Shown here one piece after another: positions 35,145 to 43,869 of a DNA stretch of 64,000 bases. Numbering within the stretch: position 1 is the first letter of the stretch; each line of letters opens with the position of its first letter. The DNA lies in assembly GCA_028687995.1 (NCBI GenBank), contig JAQTZA010000007.1, positions 134,426-198,425 of the forward strand, given 5' to 3'. Position numbers and translations under genes: made by a program. A model generated the notes under the pieces. That model was given only the letters and a program-made list of their open reading frames with translations, did not search any database and had not been told where the DNA came from. This stretch comes from Bacteroidales bacterium. Its GTDB lineage: Bacteria > Bacteroidota > Bacteroidia > Bacteroidales > UBA7332.

Positions 35145-35594
35145 ATGTCAGTAAACAAAGTAATTTTAGTAGGAAATGTAGGGAAAGACCCTGAAGTAAA
35201 GTATCTGGACAAAGGCAATGTCGTGGCTTCATTTTCGTTGGCGACAACTGAGCGTGGTTATACTACGTCTGCCGGAGTAGTTATCCCTGAGCGCACCGAG
35301 TGGCACAACATCGTGATGTGGCGAGGGTTAGCCGAAATAGCGGAGAAATATGTAAAAAAAGGGTCTCAAATCTATCTCGAAGGGAAAATCAGAACCCGCA
35401 ATTACGACGATCAGAATGGCGTGAAACGCTATGTAACAGAGGTATTTGCAGACAATATGCAACTCCTTGGAAAACGTGAAGGTGGTGATCATTCGGCAGT
35501 TCAAGCTCCAGCTCATGAAGCCTCTACACCTACCGCACATGAACCAGCGGCAGATTTTAGCACAAATGCACCGACGGACGATTTGCCATTCTAA
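35145..35594 (+). CDS. ssb: Single-stranded DNA-binding protein
   Basis: 149 residues. The OB fold (about 1-110) opens with MSVNKVILVGNVGKDPEVKY and has WHNIVMWRGLAEIAEKYVKKGSQIYLEGKI. A flexible Pro/Ala linker leads to the acidic tip DDLPF, the docking site for replication and repair proteins. It binds single-stranded DNA at forks and in repair. The tip codons also hold the -33 box (TTTG, 35582) of the promoter for the next transcript. ssb next to gldE-gldD is a common Bacteroidetes arrangement. Confidence 0.96.
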   Translation: MSVNKVILVGNVGKDPEVKYLDKGNVVASFSLATTERGYTTSAGVVIPERTEWHNIVMWRGLAEIAEKYVKKGSQIYLEGKIRTRNYDDQNGVKRYVTEVFADNMQLLGKREGGDHSAVQAPAHEASTPTAHEPAADFSTNAPTDDLPF

Positions 35595-35611
35595 AAAAAT
35601 GCATACCTTTG
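35582..35611 (+). promoter_or_regulatory. Promoter of the gldE leader RNA
   Basis: TTTG (35582-35585) and TACCTTTG (35604-35611) are separated by 18 nt, close to the ideal 19. The -33 box is inside the last codons of ssb. The start would be at about 35615-35618. Confidence 0.55.
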
Positions 35612-35614
35612 CAG

Positions 35615-35700
35615 CTGTTGTTTCGATGAGAAACCACAGATCAACTGCAATCTCAGATTGCTGTTGTTTGGGAATTACTCAAACAACAGTTTTCTTTTTT
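35615..35700 (+). ncRNA. Structured leader RNA / candidate attenuator upstream of gldE
   Basis: Three hairpins follow the promoter. Hairpin 1 (35615-35639) pairs CTGT/ACAG and GTTTC/GAAAC with one mismatch. Hairpin 2 (35647-35661) pairs GCAAT/ATTGC. Hairpin 3 (35661-35689) pairs CTGTTGTTTG with CAAACAACAG around a nine-base loop, then a T-rich run: an intrinsic terminator. The 5' arms of hairpins 1 and 3 are the same ten bases (GCTGTTGTTT at 35614 and 35660), so arm 1 can also pair with the terminator's 3' arm and the two folds exclude each other. Either it is an 85-nt small RNA or it controls read-through into gldE. No known riboswitch class was recognised. Confidence 0.5.
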
Positions 35701-35768
35701 TAAGTCGATACGCTAAAATGTATTTGCACAATTGCGTTGATCACTATGTCTAACTTAATTTAAAATCT

Positions 35769-37100
35769 TTGGACTCCGGGTATTTTTTCTCTCAATGGGC
35801 TGACTCAATCTCTTTTTTGACGCCCTCTTTCGGTGCAATACTTGCAGCATTATTTGCAGTACTATTTCTGGGAGCTTCTGGCTTTATTTCCGCTTCAGAA
35901 ATTGCTTTTTTCTCCCTTTCACCAAACGATATCAAGACAATTGAAGAGCTGGATTCGCCTCACGACAAATCGGTGGTCGATTTACTCAAAACACCCAACT
36001 ACCTTCTAGCAACACTACTGATAGCCAATAACTTTGTAAATGTGGCATTGGTTATCTTTGCCAATTTCTTTTTGGATGAAACCGTCGACTTTCATGGTAA
36101 TACCATAGAGGAGTTCGTTGTCAAAACCGTCATTCTAACCTTTTTACTACTTTTATTTGGCGAAATAATGCCCAAAATATATGCATCGAGCCACTGTTTG
36201 AAACAAACAAGAAGTGCTTCAAACGTTTTACTTTTTTTGAGAAAAATGCTTAAACCAATTGCATATCTACTTGTTTCATCGAGTAAATTGGTCAACAAAG
36301 CAATCATCAAACAAAACCGAAATATCTCGATGGATGAACTTTCGCACGCTTTGGAACTTACATCAGAAGAGATAAATGATGAGAAAGATATATTGCAAGG
36401 TATCATCCATTTCGGCGATAAAATGGTGGTGGAAGTAATGACTCCACGTATCGATATTTCTGCAGTGGACATCAAACTATCGTTTAAAGAGGTGCTCAAT
36501 CAAGTGATAGAGAAAGGGTATTCGCGCATACCAGTATATTCAGGCAAACAAGATGTAATAAAAGGTATTCTGTATATCAAAGATTTGTTGCCTTACCTCA
36601 ACAAAGCTGATAATTTCCGCTGGCAAAGTCTTATCCGTCCAGCTTTTTTCATTCCCGAAACAAAAAAAATAGACACATTACTTGAAGAGTTTAAGACTCA
36701 AAAAATACACTTAGCGATTGTGGTCGACGAATACGGCGGAACTTCGGGATTGATAACTTTGGAAGATGTTTTGGAGGAAATTGTAGGTGAAATAAGCGAC
36801 GAATACGACGACGACGAAAAACAATTCATTATCCTGGAAGATGGATCGATCATTTTTGAAGCCAAAATTCTGATGAACGATTTTTATAAAGTGACTGATA
36901 TTAATGAAGAGGAATTTGAAGATGTGATGGGCGAAGCTGAGACTTTAGCGGGATTAATTCTGGAGATGAAAGGCGACTTTCCGGCGCGTCGCGAAATCAT
37001 CCACCACAACCAATACACCTTTCAAATTTTGGAGATGGATAAACGCCGAATCCAGAAAATCAAATTTTGGATTGAACCACCGAAAGAGACAAAAGAATGA
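35769..37100 (+). CDS. gldE: GldE, gliding-motility-associated CNNM/CorC-type membrane protein
   Basis: 443 residues from a TTG start; a stop codon at 35751-35753 and the lack of any nearby in-frame ATG leave no better start. An N-terminal DUF21 membrane domain (segments around LAALFAVLFLGASGFISASEIAFF, LLATLLIANNFVNVALVIFANFF and VKTVILTFLLLLFGEIMPKIYA) is followed by a CBS pair (EVMTPRIDISAVD, GYSRIPVYSGKQDVIKGILYIKDLL, IVVDEYGGTSGLITLEDVLEEIVGEI) and a C-terminal CorC/HlyC domain. GldE supports GldD in gliding/T9SS secretion in flavobacteria; in Bacteroidales it is kept without gliding. It is the first gene after the leader RNA and overlaps gldD by 4 nt. Confidence 0.92.
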   Translation: MDSGYFFSQWADSISFLTPSFGAILAALFAVLFLGASGFISASEIAFFSLSPNDIKTIEELDSPHDKSVVDLLKTPNYLLATLLIANNFVNVALVIFANFFLDETVDFHGNTIEEFVVKTVILTFLLLLFGEIMPKIYASSHCLKQTRSASNVLLFLRKMLKPIAYLLVSSSKLVNKAIIKQNRNISMDELSHALELTSEEINDEKDILQGIIHFGDKMVVEVMTPRIDISAVDIKLSFKEVLNQVIEKGYSRIPVYSGKQDVIKGILYIKDLLPYLNKADNFRWQSLIRPAFFIPETKKIDTLLEEFKTQKIHLAIVVDEYGGTSGLITLEDVLEEIVGEISDEYDDDEKQFIILEDGSIIFEAKILMNDFYKVTDINEEEFEDVMGEAETLAGLILEMKGDFPARREIIHHNQYTFQILEMDKRRIQKIKFWIEPPKETKE

Positions 37101-37669
37101 AACAAATAGCTTTATATTTGATAACTATTTTGGCTTTTGGATTAAGTGGCTGCGACCATCCAACACCGAAACCCAACGGTTATTTCAGAATAGATACACC
37201 CAAAACAAATGCAAAGTTGTTTTCGCACAAATCGATTCCATACACGTTTGTAGTTCCTGAAAATTGCTCGGTTCGATTTGATTCTACGGCAAGAAACAGC
37301 AAAACATTGGTCATTTCATACCCACATTACAAGGCACAAATACTTTGCACTTACCAAACAATCGACAAAAAGTCGTTTCGATCTGTTTCTGAAGAGAGTC
37401 GCCAGTTTGTCTATCGCCATTCAGTGAAAGCAGCATCTATAAATGAGAAATTATTTCAAAATCCAGAGCAAAAGGTATATGGCATTTTCTACTATTTGAA
37501 AGGCAATGTAGCCACTCCTTGCCAGTTTTCGCTGACCGATAGCGCACATCACTATTTTAGAGGTGCACTCTATTTCGATTGTGCGCCGAAAGCAGATTCA
37601 CTAGCGCCTGTGGTGAAATACATCGAAGCCAATGTACTGGATTTGATGCAAACTTTTCAGTGGAAATAG
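37097..37669 (+). CDS. gldD: GldD, gliding-motility/T9SS lipoprotein
   Basis: 190 residues. Lipoprotein signal LYLITILAFGLSGC (Cys 18), then the GldD opening HPTPKPNGYFRIDTP and the conserved ends YHYFRGALYFDC-type segment and YIEANVLDLMQTFQW. GldD is needed for T9SS-based motility in Flavobacterium johnsoniae; its biochemical role is unknown. It overlaps gldE by four bases (ATGA), so translation is coupled. With three T9SS cargo proteins in this window it fits an organism with a working T9SS. Confidence 0.92.
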   Translation: MKQIALYLITILAFGLSGCDHPTPKPNGYFRIDTPKTNAKLFSHKSIPYTFVVPENCSVRFDSTARNSKTLVISYPHYKAQILCTYQTIDKKSFRSVSEESRQFVYRHSVKAASINEKLFQNPEQKVYGIFYYLKGNVATPCQFSLTDSAHHYFRGALYFDCAPKADSLAPVVKYIEANVLDLMQTFQWK

Positions 37670-37703
37670 TCTATTTTGATTTAATAGCGTAATAAATTGA
37701 GCG

Positions 37704-38333
37704 ATGCCAATCATTCAGCAAGAAAATCTTCCAAATGGTATAATGTGGGCAATATGGCGCGTCGATGAGAGTATTGATGAGCTTATTCAGCTCTCTAAAA
37801 AACCAGACGAACGAAAAGCTGCTATCACTCAATTTCCCCACGAACGGAGAAAACTGGAATATCTCGCCACCCGTTTAATCATAGAACATCTCTCCCACAC
37901 CACTGCTGATATTGAATATTTGCCGAACGGAAAACCATTTTTAGCCGATCATTCGTATCAAATTAGCCTATCCCACACGATTGGATTTGCGGCAGCTATT
38001 CTCCATCCAAATGAAACGATTGGCATCGACATTGAGGCCATTTTACCACGAATTCTTAAGATTAAAGAGAAATTTCTCTCCGAGCAAGAGTTGAATCATA
38101 CCGATTCCAATCAAGAGATAGTGCATCTATTGCTGCAATGGTCTGCGAAGGAGAGTGTATTCAAAGCAATGGGTGAAGAAGAGGTAGATTTCAAAACTCA
38201 ACTGCATATTGAGTCCTTTATTCCACAAACAAGCGGTATTTTTAATTTAAAAGAATCGCGTACTACACTTCAAAAAAATTATTCTATTTCGTATTTGGTA
38301 GCGGAGAATTTTGTAATGACATGGGCGATGTAA
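37704..38333 (+). CDS. 4'-phosphopantetheinyl transferase (Sfp-type)
   Basis: 209 residues. It transfers phosphopantetheine from CoA to a Ser of acyl or peptidyl carrier proteins. The signatures are HTIGFAAAI, GIDIEAI with the magnesium-binding Asp/Glu, and WSAKESVFKAMG with the Lys-Glu pair. Length fits a compact Sfp-type enzyme. It follows gldD by 34 nt and probably shares its transcript, as is common in this phylum. Its end nearly touches the end of recQ on the other strand (2 nt). Confidence 0.92.
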   Translation: MPIIQQENLPNGIMWAIWRVDESIDELIQLSKKPDERKAAITQFPHERRKLEYLATRLIIEHLSHTTADIEYLPNGKPFLADHSYQISLSHTIGFAAAILHPNETIGIDIEAILPRILKIKEKFLSEQELNHTDSNQEIVHLLLQWSAKESVFKAMGEEEVDFKTQLHIESFIPQTSGIFNLKESRTTLQKNYSISYLVAENFVMTWAM

Positions 38334-38335
38334 CT

Positions 38336-40234
38336 TTACATTTTCATCAACAAATCATCAACCTGTTTTATCCGATTCCTATCCAATAGAAACCGAATAA
38401 CTGTCAATGTATCTTCTGGTTTGTTAGGCAATTCTGAAACGAGTGTTTGCATCTTTTTGCCTCCTCCAGAGAGTGATTCATACAACGATTTTTCTATTTG
38501 AGAGAAACGGAAATTGGTCAACCCTGTTTCGTTCTTTTTCAGACAAACATCACACGTTCCACAATCTAATGCGTCAGTCTCTCCAAAATAGCGCAACATA
38601 ATGGCGCTGCGACACCGATTCTCGGAAGTGATGTAATCCAACATCGCCTCAATGCGTTTTTCGAGTCGTAGTTTGCGCTCTTCATACACCAATTTTGGTA
38701 TCGAAAGGTGGTGTTTCTCTTCGCGGCGTTGAGTGTAAATTATGAATGGAGTCTTTTTTCGGGGAATGTAATGCAACACATGGTGGCGACCCAATAACAG
38801 CAATTGATCATATACCTCTTGCGGCGAAAGTTGCGTGAGTCTCGCCAATTGTTCCTCCTTGATATACACATAATCGGCAAATAAGCCAGTATAAGCCCGC
38901 AACAACATTTGTAAAACGGCATCAGTTTCTGGTTCAAAACTCTTCAGTTTGTAAAGTTCATCTCGTGAAACAGTGAAAAACACCCTCGAATTGGAATCCA
39001 CTTCGTCTGTATATTCGAGGTAATCAGATTGCGCCAAGAGTTTCAACGCATTGTGCGTGGGATTAATTGGAAGTTTGTATTTCGTGCAAAACTCCCCTAG
39101 ATCAAATTCAAACGTAGATTGAAAACCTGAGCCCACTCCTACTTGTAAAAAGCTTCCTAAATTTTCATAAATCTGCTTGATAAAATTGCGTTCGGGAAAA
39201 TTGTCTGCCAATCGCTTTTTCAAAGTTGTTTTATCTGATTTTGCAAACAAAGCTACGGCATACGACTTCAGTCCATCACGACCGGCTCGTCCAGCCTCTT
39301 GATAATACTCTTCGAGCGAATCAGGCAGATCGATATGCACCACCAATCGTACATCTGGCTTATCGATACCCATGCCGAATGCATTGGTCGATACCATCAC
39401 CTGAAACACGCCTGACATCCACGCATTTTGCTTTTGTTCTTTGGCTTCAGAAGTCAATCCGGCATGAAAAAAATCGGCAGAAATACCCTGTTTTTTCAGC
39501 TCAACGGCTGTCTCTTTAGTTTTTTTACGATTTCGGGTATAGACAATTGCCGTTCCTTTTATCCGCTGCAAAATATGCAGTAATTCTGTAAATTTATCGT
39601 CGGTCGGCCGAACAATGTAAGCAATATTCTGGCGATAAAAACTCTTCTGAAAAACGTTATACTCCTTAAAATGAAGTTTATCTTGAATATCCTTCACCAC
39701 TTCGGGAGTGGCGGTTGCCGTCAGCGCTAACACGGGAATTCCAGAAAGCAACTGCCGGAATTCAGCAATTTTGAGATACGAAGGTCTGAAATCGTATCCC
39801 CATTGCGAAATACAATGCGCCTCGTCGATCACCAGCAGATTAATCTGCATTGCACGCATTTTGCTTAAAAAAAGCTCTGTAGAGAGTCGTTCGGGAGAGA
39901 TGTAGAGAAATTTGTACCCGCCGTAAATACAATTATCAAGCGTAAGTTGAATCTCCCGACTTGACATCCCAGAATAAACGGCAGCAGCTTTGATGTCACG
40001 TTTTTTGAGGTTATCCACCTGATCTTTCATCAACGCAATCAACGGCGTAACGACCAACGTAATCCCATCGAGGTAAAGTCCGGGAACTTGAAATGTAATT
40101 GACTTTCCTCCTCCGGTAGGCATTAACCCCAACGTATCGCGCCCTTCGCATACCGAACGCACAATATCCTCCTGCAACGGACGAAATTCGGGATATCCCC
40201 AATATTGCTGCAATATTTGTTGAAAAGAGTTCAT
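38336..40234 (-). CDS. recQ: ATP-dependent DNA helicase RecQ
   Basis: 632 residues. 3'-5' helicase in recombination and fork repair. Helicase motifs: YWGYPEFRPLQEDIV (motif 0), MPTGGGKS (Walker A), DEAH, SATATP-like ALTATATP, YYQEAGRAGRDG (motif VI). The RQC zinc site follows with the Cys set in ENRCRSAIMLRYFG and DCGTCDVCLKK. No clear HRDC domain is seen; the C-terminus ends soon after, so this is the shorter RecQ form typical of Bacteroidetes. Two palindromic repeats lie just upstream in the spacer from recJ. Confidence 0.94.
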   Translation of the reverse strand: MNSFQQILQQYWGYPEFRPLQEDIVRSVCEGRDTLGLMPTGGGKSITFQVPGLYLDGITLVVTPLIALMKDQVDNLKKRDIKAAAVYSGMSSREIQLTLDNCIYGGYKFLYISPERLSTELFLSKMRAMQINLLVIDEAHCISQWGYDFRPSYLKIAEFRQLLSGIPVLALTATATPEVVKDIQDKLHFKEYNVFQKSFYRQNIAYIVRPTDDKFTELLHILQRIKGTAIVYTRNRKKTKETAVELKKQGISADFFHAGLTSEAKEQKQNAWMSGVFQVMVSTNAFGMGIDKPDVRLVVHIDLPDSLEEYYQEAGRAGRDGLKSYAVALFAKSDKTTLKKRLADNFPERNFIKQIYENLGSFLQVGVGSGFQSTFEFDLGEFCTKYKLPINPTHNALKLLAQSDYLEYTDEVDSNSRVFFTVSRDELYKLKSFEPETDAVLQMLLRAYTGLFADYVYIKEEQLARLTQLSPQEVYDQLLLLGRHHVLHYIPRKKTPFIIYTQRREEKHHLSIPKLVYEERKLRLEKRIEAMLDYITSENRCRSAIMLRYFGETDALDCGTCDVCLKKNETGLTNFRFSQIEKSLYESLSGGGKKMQTLVSELPNKPEDTLTVIRFLLDRNRIKQVDDLLMKM

Positions 40235-40238
40235 ACGA

Positions 40239-40335
40239 AAGCCCCCAATCCCCCAAAGGGGCTTTTTAGTTGAAATGGATTCAAAACTTTTTCCATGGGA
40301 ATTAGCCCCTCCTTAGGAGGGGTTGGGGAGGTTTT
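40239..40335. repeat. Two dispersed C/G-rich palindromic repeats between recJ and recQ
   Basis: Element B' (40240-40265, GCCCCCAATCCCCC then GGGGCT) and element A' (40304-40335, with CCCCTCC TTA GGAGGGG at 40306-40322). Both have counterparts at 51616-51715. A' overlaps the recJ 3' end and encodes its last residues. Such units are spread through Bacteroidetes genomes; their role is unknown. Confidence 0.75.
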
Positions 40336-42049
40336 CTGCCTTAATATCTTTTATCAATAATTGAATGGAGACATTGCCACCATAATTATTTTCTTCAATC
40401 GTGTAGCAAATATCAAACGGATTGAGGTTTTTAATCAAATCATTGTGCTCATACATACCAAAAGCAATTCCGTTCATGATATTTTCGGAATTGCTATCAA
40501 TCAGCTCCAATTTGAGGTGCTCTTGGTCTTTTCCAACCAAGCGACTGGTTCCATAATCGTACACGCGGCGTGTACAAAAAACAGGTTTCGGATTGTCGGG
40601 GCCAAAGGGTGCAAACTGCTTTAAAACACGGAAAAACTTGGGTGAAATATCAGAGAAATTTATCTGAGCATCAACATCAAGCTGAGGCACCAACTGATCG
40701 TCGGTGATATTGGCAGCCACATACTCTTCGAAACGGTCGCTGAATGCTTGTACATTTTCCTCTTTCATCGAAAGTCCTGAAGCAAATGGATGTCCGCCAA
40801 AATTTTCGAGCAAATCGCGACAATGGTCGATGGCTTTGTAAATATCCACTCCTTGAATAGAGCGTGCCGAACCAGTCGCTAATCCGTTCGATAAAGTCAG
40901 TACCACCGCCGGTTTATAGTAAAGTTCCGTCAATCGCGAAGCCACAATTCCAATCACACCCTTGTGCCAAAATTCGTTGTAAATCACTATCGATCGACGA
41001 TTCTCCAATCCTTCCCATTTATCTATTTCGGCAAAAGCCTCTTCTGTGATGGTTTTATCAAGACCTTTGCGAATTTCATTTTGAAGATTGATTCCTTCGC
41101 ATTTTTCCTGTGCGATGGTCATATCTTTTGCAATCAGCAGTTCCACTGATTCACCGCCAGACTGCATCCGACCCGAAGCATTGAGGCGTGGTCCAATCTT
41201 GAAAACCACATCACTCAATGTAATCTCCTTATCCGCCATACCACACATATCAATGATGCTTTTGAGTCCTATACAGGGATTGTTATTGAGAATTTTCAAT
41301 CCATAAAAGGCCAATATTCGGTTTTCGCCAGTAACGGAAACAATATCGGCGGCGATGCTTACCGCTACAAGGTCGAGCAACTGAAAGAGCAGCGACATAT
41401 CCATACCATTATTCTGAGCAAACCCTTGCATAAATTTGAAACCTACTCCGGCAGCAGACAGATGTTTGAAAGGATAGTTGTCGTTCGGTCTCTTCGGATC
41501 GAGGATGGCACAAGCATCGGGCAATTCATCATCGGGTTTATGATGGTCGCAAATGATAAAATCAACCCCTTTCCGATTGGCATAGTCGATTTTCTCAATC
41601 GCCTTGATACCACAATCAAGCACGATAATGAGTTTAAAATCATTCTCATACGCAAAATCAATGCCTTTATAGGAAATGCCGTACCCTTCATCAGAGCGAT
41701 CGGGAATGTAAAAATCTATGTTAGAATAAAAATTGCGTAGGAACTTGTAAACTACCGTGACTGCTGTCGTGCCATCCACATCGTAATCTCCGTAAATCAA
41801 GATTTTCTCTTTACGTCCCATCGCCAAATTAAGTCTGGCAACGGCTTTGTCCATATCGAGCATCAGGAATGGATCGTGCAACTCACTCAACTGCGGACGA
41901 AAGAAACGTTTCGCTTCGTCTATGGTTGTGATATTTCGTTGCAACAAAAGTTTTGATAAAATGGGACTGATTCCTAAATCTTTCGCCATTTCATCTTGTT
42001 TGTGGAGATATGTTTGTTCAGGTGTTAGAAAATGCCATTCACTTATCAT
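40313..42049 (-). CDS. recJ: Single-stranded-DNA-specific exonuclease RecJ
   Basis: 578 residues. 5'-3' exonuclease of recombination and mismatch repair. DHH-family motifs: IYGDYDVDGTTAV (motif I), VLDCGIKA, ICDHHKP (motif III, the DHH), then the DHHA1 domain with GSARSIQGVDIYKAI and FGGHPFASGLSMK. The last residues NLPNPS and the stop are encoded by a dispersed repeat, so the natural C-terminus may have been longer or replaced. The gene is upstream of recQ in the same direction with a 78-nt spacer. Confidence 0.94.
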   Translation of the reverse strand: MISEWHFLTPEQTYLHKQDEMAKDLGISPILSKLLLQRNITTIDEAKRFFRPQLSELHDPFLMLDMDKAVARLNLAMGRKEKILIYGDYDVDGTTAVTVVYKFLRNFYSNIDFYIPDRSDEGYGISYKGIDFAYENDFKLIIVLDCGIKAIEKIDYANRKGVDFIICDHHKPDDELPDACAILDPKRPNDNYPFKHLSAAGVGFKFMQGFAQNNGMDMSLLFQLLDLVAVSIAADIVSVTGENRILAFYGLKILNNNPCIGLKSIIDMCGMADKEITLSDVVFKIGPRLNASGRMQSGGESVELLIAKDMTIAQEKCEGINLQNEIRKGLDKTITEEAFAEIDKWEGLENRRSIVIYNEFWHKGVIGIVASRLTELYYKPAVVLTLSNGLATGSARSIQGVDIYKAIDHCRDLLENFGGHPFASGLSMKEENVQAFSDRFEEYVAANITDDQLVPQLDVDAQINFSDISPKFFRVLKQFAPFGPDNPKPVFCTRRVYDYGTSRLVGKDQEHLKLELIDSNSENIMNGIAFGMYEHNDLIKNLNPFDICYTIEENNYGGNVSIQLLIKDIKAENLPNPS

Positions 42050-42212
42050 TGTTTAGTTTTTTCATTAGACCTCAAATTTACAAATTGTTTTGAAGTGACA
42101 AAAGTAATTCGACCTTCGTTTATCTAAAAAAAAGCAAATCGCAAATAAATAAATCAGCATTTGGATTTTCAATAAATAATATAGATATTTGTTGAAAATT
42201 AAAATCCACTTT

Positions 42213-43436
42213 ATGAATTTCAGAATTTCACTACTCGCATTTCTCTTGTCCTTACCAATTTTAAGTATTTTTTCTCAAACTGATTTTAGAAACGGAAGCA
42301 TTGTCACTTTAGAAAACGACACGATTACAGGTTTCATAGATTACCTTGGTCCACAAGACAATTCTCAGAAGTGTATGTTTCGCAAAAGTCTAACTGATTC
42401 AGTCGTAGAATATACTCCTTCAACTATAAAAAGCTATTTTTTTAGTAATAATAAATATTTCGTATCGAAGGGATTAATTATTGATGGACAAAAACAAAAT
42501 GTTTTCTTAGAATACTTGGTAAAAGGGAGAATCAATCTGTTTTATTTGGACGACAATACTATTATTATCGAAAAAGAAAATGAATTATTAGAGCTAAATA
42601 ATAATGATTTAATCATCAAAAAAAAGAGTGGTTTATCCTACATTAATCCAAGCCCAAAATTCAGGGGAGTTCTTCGTTATGCATTGATGGAAGCGCCTTC
42701 GTTAAACGAGGAGATTAATTCAATGGATTTCTACTACGTATCATTCGTAAAATTAGTAAAAGAATATCACAAAATAGTCTGTAATGATGAAGGCTGCATA
42801 GTGTTCAATAGAAAGAAAAAACAAATGAACGATTCGAAATGGACTGTCAATTTCGGTGGTACAATGGACTATATGTATTCATTTATGTCCAGTAAAATGA
42901 ATGAAATAAACACAACTACGCCACTCAATCAAGTCAATACTAATACATCAGCCGGTACAATTTCACCTGGTATATTTGTTAACTTCAGCCAAAACTCGAA
43001 TAGCTCATTCCAAATCGAATGTAGATTCGAGAAATTGACTTATTCTTACGTATCTTTAACGAGTATCAAATTACCTGTTGTTTACAAATACGAATTCAAC
43101 AGATACGCCAAAACATCACCTTATTTCGCTGTGGGCACTGGCATATCGAAGGTAATAAAGACAACTAAAAACAGCCTATTAAATGAGTATTACAACGATG
43201 AAGTTGGCGTATGGAATTCCAAAATCGAAGAATCTGAATATGTAAGTTTAAATTATTTTGAGACACTCAGACTAGGAATAAAACACGAACTTAAAAATAA
43301 AAATGCACTTAATGTTGAACTGCGTGTAGATCGTTCACCTACAACAATCAAATATTATTTCAAAAACGGGTCAAGTGTTTTAACCGATTATTTGGCTTAC
43401 AATATAGCGCTTTCAGTTCGGTACATCATAAATTAA
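42213..43436 (+). CDS. Outer-membrane beta-barrel protein, unknown function
   Basis: 407 residues from the ATG at 42213, where the signal peptide starts (ISLLAFLLSLPILSIFSQ). Residues 25-200 form a beta-rich region (GSIVTLENDTITGFIDYLGP, SFYFSNNKYFV-type strands). Residues 210-407 look like a porin-type barrel with strands such as WTVNFGGTMDYMYSF, SFQIECRFEKLTYSYV and FETLRLGIKHEL, and end in ALSVRYIIN. The gene is AT-rich. No characterised relative recognised; similar proteins in Bacteroidetes are annotated as hypothetical. It stands just upstream of a VanZ-like gene. Confidence 0.75.
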   Translation: MNFRISLLAFLLSLPILSIFSQTDFRNGSIVTLENDTITGFIDYLGPQDNSQKCMFRKSLTDSVVEYTPSTIKSYFFSNNKYFVSKGLIIDGQKQNVFLEYLVKGRINLFYLDDNTIIIEKENELLELNNNDLIIKKKSGLSYINPSPKFRGVLRYALMEAPSLNEEINSMDFYYVSFVKLVKEYHKIVCNDEGCIVFNRKKKQMNDSKWTVNFGGTMDYMYSFMSSKMNEINTTTPLNQVNTNTSAGTISPGIFVNFSQNSNSSFQIECRFEKLTYSYVSLTSIKLPVVYKYEFNRYAKTSPYFAVGTGISKVIKTTKNSLLNEYYNDEVGVWNSKIEESEYVSLNYFETLRLGIKHELKNKNALNVELRVDRSPTTIKYYFKNGSSVLTDYLAYNIALSVRYIIN

Positions 43437-43443
43437 TCGAATT

Positions 43444-43806
43444 ATGGCACTATCATCTTCTCAACGGTTTTATGCAATCGTCGGTCTAACTGCCGTGATT
43501 CTAGGATTTGCAAGCGAGGCTTTTTATCGTGATTTCATCTATTCTAACCAAATAGATGATTTTGGATTTGCCAATTTCTTACCGAGCTATTTCTATGTGA
43601 TTGGCTTTTCACAATTATTGCTTATTCAGCTTTCACGGTTTTCTCGTTGGATAATATTGTCTGTCACACTAGCTTCAGTTGGTTATGAATTTATGCAATT
43701 CGCCCATTCAACTGCCTTTGATTTGGGTGATTCATTGGCATCTATCGTAGGTGGAATTTCTTCGCTCCTACTTCTGCAATTGAAGTCAAAATATTTCAAA
43801 TCATAA
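43444..43806 (+). CDS. VanZ-like small membrane protein
   Basis: 120 residues with four hydrophobic segments (YAIVGLTAVILGFASEAFY, FLPSYFYVIGFSQLLLIQL, WIILSVTLASVGYEFMQF, LASIVGGISSLLLLQL). The C-terminal pattern GYEFMQF...FDLGDSLASIVGG matches the VanZ core (Glu and Gln, then Asp before a Gly-rich helix). VanZ itself gives low-level teicoplanin resistance; the role of short VanZ-like proteins is not known. It begins 7 nt after the preceding stop, so both are cotranscribed. Confidence 0.7.
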   Translation: MALSSSQRFYAIVGLTAVILGFASEAFYRDFIYSNQIDDFGFANFLPSYFYVIGFSQLLLIQLSRFSRWIILSVTLASVGYEFMQFAHSTAFDLGDSLASIVGGISSLLLLQLKSKYFKS

Positions 43807-43823
43807 AATTCAATTAATTGCCT

Positions 43824-43831
43824 TAACTTTG
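43824..43831 (+). promoter_or_regulatory. -7 element of the DEAD-box helicase gene
   Basis: TAACTTTG fits TAnnTTTG. The -33 region would be the end of the VanZ-like gene and does not match well. Leader about 32 nt. Confidence 0.4.
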
Positions 43832-43869
43832 CACATTCGAAACACGAATCAATTCAAATCCATAACGGC

